Shown here: in pieces, positions 61,386 to 64,000 of the stretch
Numbering within the stretch: the first letter of the stretch is position 1
Layout: every line of letters starts with the position of its first letter
NCBI GenBank assembly: GCA_035504235.1
Contig: DATJSH010000201.1
Location: 1 to 64,000 of the forward strand
Reading direction: 5' to 3'
Length of the DNA stretch: 64,000 nt
Source of the DNA: DATARH01 sp035504235
GTDB taxonomy: Bacteria; Pseudomonadota; Alphaproteobacteria; ATCC43930; CGMCC-115725
The notes under the pieces: generated by a model
Database searches by the model: none
Told to the model about the DNA's origin: nothing
What the model saw: only the letters and a program-made list of their open reading frames with translations
Program-made: the position numbers and the translations under genes

Positions 61386-62315
61386 TCAGGATTTTGTCGG
61401 GTTGGCGCGGCCCATCAGGCCGGACGGCGCAAAGACCAGCACCAGCACGAGAACCGAGAAAATGATGACGTCGGTCCAGCGTACAGCGATCAGTTGTCCG
61501 CCGAGCGCCTCGATCAGCCCGATGATGATACCGCCGACCATCGCGCCGGTAACGCTGCCGATGCCGCCGAGCACCGCCGCGGTGAATGCTCTCAGCCCGG
61601 CGGTATAGCCGATGATGAAGCTGGTGTAGTTGTAGTAAAGGCCGAAGATCAGCGCGGCCGCCCCGGCCAAAGCGGAGCCGAGAAAGAAGGCCATTACTAC
61701 CACGCGGTCGACATCGACCCCCATCATGCGCGCCGCTTCGGCGTCCTGCGCCGTCGCGCGCATCGCCTTGCCGATCCGCGTCTTGTTGACGAAGAGGTGA
61801 AGGCCCAGCATCAGCACCAGCGACACGCCCCAGATCAGCAACTCGCGCAATTCGAGCACCGCGCCGCCGATCGGCCAGGCAACACGGGGCATCGGGTTGG
61901 GGAAATTGAAAGAACCGGCGCCCTCGGTCAGCAGGATGATGTTGAACAGGATGTAGTTGACGCCGATCGTCGTGATCATCCCGACAGTGCCGGGAATACC
62001 GCGCAGCGGGCGCAAGGTAAAACGCTCGATGGCAACGCCGATGAGCCCGGCGACGAACATTGTCACAATGAAGGCGGCGGTCAGCACGCCGGCGAGCGCG
62101 AAGCCCGTCAGAACATGGCTCTGCCCGGACAGGCCGAACATCTCGAGCGCTATCATGCCGACGAACGAGGCGACCATGAACACGCTGAAATGCGCGAGAT
62201 TGATCAGCTCGAGAATGCCGTAGACCATCGTGAAGCCGAGCGCCAGGAGCGCATACATCGCCCCCAGGCTCAGCCCGTTGATCACCTGCTGCAGGTAAAC
62301 CGCTTCCCAACTCAT
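61386..62315 (-). CDS. livH: Branched-chain amino acid ABC transporter permease LivH
   Basis: A 309-residue permease from ATG 62315. It has about eight helices and the LivH blocks GLSLGAMYALLALGFTMVYG and GILELINLAHFSVFMVASF; ATAQDAEAARMMGVDVDRVV is the cytosolic EAA-like loop. The fusion permease-ATPase gene follows after 15 bases. The likely cargo is branched-chain or other amino acids, or a short amide or organic acid. Confidence 0.92.
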   Translation of the reverse strand: MSWEAVYLQQVINGLSLGAMYALLALGFTMVYGILELINLAHFSVFMVASFVGMIALEMFGLSGQSHVLTGFALAGVLTAAFIVTMFVAGLIGVAIERFTLRPLRGIPGTVGMITTIGVNYILFNIILLTEGAGSFNFPNPMPRVAWPIGGAVLELRELLIWGVSLVLMLGLHLFVNKTRIGKAMRATAQDAEAARMMGVDVDRVVVMAFFLGSALAGAAALIFGLYYNYTSFIIGYTAGLRAFTAAVLGGIGSVTGAMVGGIIIGLIEALGGQLIAVRWTDVIIFSVLVLVLVFAPSGLMGRANPTKS

Positions 62316-62410
62316 CACTGGCGTCCCGGCACGCGCCTCACCCTGGCCTGCTCCCTGCTAGCAAGGACAAGGCCAGGAAAGCCAGGTCGCACAGTGTCGC
62401 TCGAACCGGC

Positions 62411-63646
62411 TCATGCAGTCGCGGGCGCCACCCCGACATACTTGTACTGGTGCAGCACGTCGTCGTCGGGGTATTTCGGGTCATGCGTGATCTGGAAGAC
62501 GCTGACGACGCGGCTGGTGATGTCGCCGTTCTTGTCGAAGCTCACCGCGCCTTGCAAGGTCTTGGCCTGCGAAGCCTGGATCGCGTCGCGCATGCTGTTG
62601 CGATCGACCGTTTTACCCGACTTGGCGACACTCTCGATGGCATCGATGATGACGAGCGCGGCGTCATAGGCTGTGATCGAATAGTTCTCGGGCTGCTCGC
62701 CGTATTTCGCGGCGAATGCCTTGATGAACGATGCGGCATCAGGGTTCGCCAGAAGATCGGGCGCGGCGATTGTCGCGTAAAGGCCCTCGGACGCCGGGAA
62801 GCCCGCACCCTTGAGAATCTCCGAGCCGTAGACGCCGTCGCCGCCAGCACGGATCATCTTCGGCATAATGTCGTATGACTGCTTGACGACCTTGACCCCC
62901 GCTTGGCCCACGCCGCCGTAATAGAGTGCGTCGGGGTTCATCGATTTGACCTTGGTGAGGATCGTCGTGTAGTCGGCTTCCTTGGGGTCGAGCTGGTCGT
63001 GCCCCATCACATTGACGCCGCGCTTCTTGGCCTGGGCCTCATAGGCGTTGGCCAGCCCGACACCATAAGCGCCGCTGTCATCGAGGATATAGACAGATTT
63101 GACCTTCAGCGTATCGGCCATGTAGTTGGCCATGTTGGGGCCCTGGAACGCATCGGTCGTGACAGTGCGGAAATAGATCGCCTTGCCCGCCGGCATATAG
63201 GTGCTGGCGAATTTCGGGTCGGTGATGTCGGGGTTGGTCGAGCTCGGCGTGATCGTCGCCAGGTTACCCTGGCTGAGGATCGGCGCCATTGCCTTGCCGG
63301 AGCCGCTCATCTGCGGGCCGATTGCGGCCACTACGCTGTCGTCGGCGACCATCTTGCGGGCGTTGGTCGCGGCCTGCGCCGGGTCGTACTGCCCCGCTGT
63401 CGCGGTACCGTCGTCGAGTTGCATCACATTGATCTTGTAGCCGCCGGCGCCACCCTTCGCATTGGCGTCGTCGATCGCCAGCATCGCGCCTTCCTTGATG
63501 AGCTGGGCGTCATGGGCATCGGCGCCGGTGAATGGCAGATTGATGCCGATCGTCACGCTCTTGTCGGCGGCAAACGCGCGCATGGCATACGAGCCGGCAA
63601 GTCCGGCGACCGGCAGCTGGGCGATCAAGGTGCGGCGCGACAACAT
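62411..63646 (-). CDS. ABC transporter substrate-binding protein (branched-chain amino acid type)
   Basis: A 411-residue periplasmic binding protein from ATG 63646, with a strong GGGGGAGG upstream. The Tat/Sec-like signal is SRRTLIAQLPVAGLAGSYAM. Family blocks are IGINLPFTGADAHDAQLIKE, VVAAIGPQMSGSGKAMAPIL and SVYILDDSGAYGVGLANAYE. It is the first gene of the unit, 95 bases before livH. Ligand specificity is unknown; relatives bind Leu/Ile/Val, urea or aromatic acids. Confidence 0.92.
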   Translation of the reverse strand: MLSRRTLIAQLPVAGLAGSYAMRAFAADKSVTIGINLPFTGADAHDAQLIKEGAMLAIDDANAKGGAGGYKINVMQLDDGTATAGQYDPAQAATNARKMVADDSVVAAIGPQMSGSGKAMAPILSQGNLATITPSSTNPDITDPKFASTYMPAGKAIYFRTVTTDAFQGPNMANYMADTLKVKSVYILDDSGAYGVGLANAYEAQAKKRGVNVMGHDQLDPKEADYTTILTKVKSMNPDALYYGGVGQAGVKVVKQSYDIMPKMIRAGGDGVYGSEILKGAGFPASEGLYATIAAPDLLANPDAASFIKAFAAKYGEQPENYSITAYDAALVIIDAIESVAKSGKTVDRNSMRDAIQASQAKTLQGAVSFDKNGDITSRVVSVFQITHDPKYPDDDVLHQYKYVGVAPATA

Positions 63647-63777
63647 GATGAACCTCCCCCGTTCACTGTCTTTTGCACCCGCAGGCGCAAGCGGCAAGTT
63701 TTGCCCTACTGGCGCAACACCGGCAAGAGCGATAGCGCGGCCGAGCTGTCCGAAAGCACTAAACTGGGTAATCCGGC

Positions 63778-64000
63778 TCAGCCAGGAGGTTTCATCGCGA
63801 CATCGAGCATCACGTTCGGCAGGATCTCGCGGATCACGCCGCGCAACGTCGCCTCGTCCGATGCGGTCGCCGACGCCAGCAGCCGGCGGGAGCCTCGGCG
63901 CAAAATGCGCGCCGTGGCGCGGCCGTCCCGATCGGGGCGGATCGTCGCAAAGGCGTCGGCCGGTTCGATCCGGCGCAGCACCCGCTTCAGCGCAGCGATG
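63778..64000 (-). CDS. Partial gene running off the right edge
   Basis: A minus-strand frame is open from the window edge to its stop at 63778. The visible tail reads AALKRVLRRIEPADAFATIR and then GRATARILRRGSRRLLASA before ending VMLDVAMKPPG. It is Arg-rich and I see no family motif. GTG at 63981 is not needed as a start since the frame continues upstream. Most likely the C terminus of a longer gene. Confidence 0.5.
   Translation of the reverse strand, partial: IAALKRVLRRIEPADAFATIRPDRDGRATARILRRGSRRLLASATASDEATLRGVIREILPNVMLDVAMKPPG

Overview
This window is a dense, GC-rich (about two-thirds G+C by eye) bacterial chromosome segment of roughly 70 genes. Several traits point to an alphaproteobacterium: an RpoH-type sigma-32 directly after an RluD-type pseudouridine synthase, the short ArgC type, a MutL carrying the endonuclease motifs, a eukaryotic-like ornithine/lysine decarboxylase, and many short dispersed hairpin repeats of the kind seen in Rhizobiales/Rhodospirillales genomes. 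The genus cannot be fixed from sequence reading alone. I saw no rRNA, tRNA, CRISPR array, prophage or intact insertion sequence. The only mobile-element trace is a frameshifted IS5-like transposase tail near 45.7 kb.

Layout. 0-9 kb: the tail of an unidentified gene, a CitE-like lyase, a Stf0 sulfotransferase, a tandem pair of secreted DUF1800 proteins with a DUF1501 partner, the dipeptidyl carboxypeptidase Dcp and an orphan ParA ATPase. 9-20 kb: a two-subunit CoA-transferase, zinc alcohol dehydrogenase with a cupin, flavodoxin-fold reductase, cupin plus TAXI-type binding protein, a DOPA-dioxygenase-like gene with a His-rich PadR regulator, class III aminotransferase with an SMP-30 protein, and an MsrQ-like membrane protein. 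20-31 kb: an LVIVD protein overlapping a CobW GTPase, argC with an aldo/keto reductase, MaoC and enoyl-CoA hydratase, a molybdopterin oxidoreductase coupled to an enolase-superfamily enzyme, an HsaA-like flavoprotein and a GT87-like membrane protein. 31-50 kb: mutL, an EamA transporter, amidohydrolase, a ferredoxin/ferredoxin-reductase pair, MFS transporter, HAD hydrolase, SDR, several small hypotheticals, OmpA plus a Wza-like lipoprotein, acyl-CoA dehydrogenase, LLM oxidoreductase, cupin, VOC and alpha/beta hydrolase. 50-64 kb: a PLP decarboxylase with a structured leader, rluD-rpoH, an XRE regulator coupled to a P1B metal ATPase, a TPR protein, an MscS-type channel and a branched-chain amino-acid ABC system with a LivM-LivG fusion.

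Most genes are catabolic or redox enzymes in two- or three-gene units, many overlapping by ATGA or TGATG. That fits a soil or water heterotroph using organic acids, CoA thioesters and aromatic breakdown products.

The most interesting signals are regulatory. (1) argC has a leader with a plausible promoter, an apparently leaderless Arg-rich 28-codon ORF, a hairpin around its last two Arg codons and an intrinsic terminator 18 nt before the argC start, which looks like an arginine attenuator. (2) A Cys- and His-rich XRE regulator overlaps a P1B ATPase gene and has a near-perfect dyad just upstream. (3) A YqjI-like His-rich PadR regulator sits behind a TTGACA promoter whose -10 region lies inside an inverted repeat. 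(4) The decarboxylase has a long structured leader preceded by a 36-codon ORF with a strong Shine-Dalgarno sequence.
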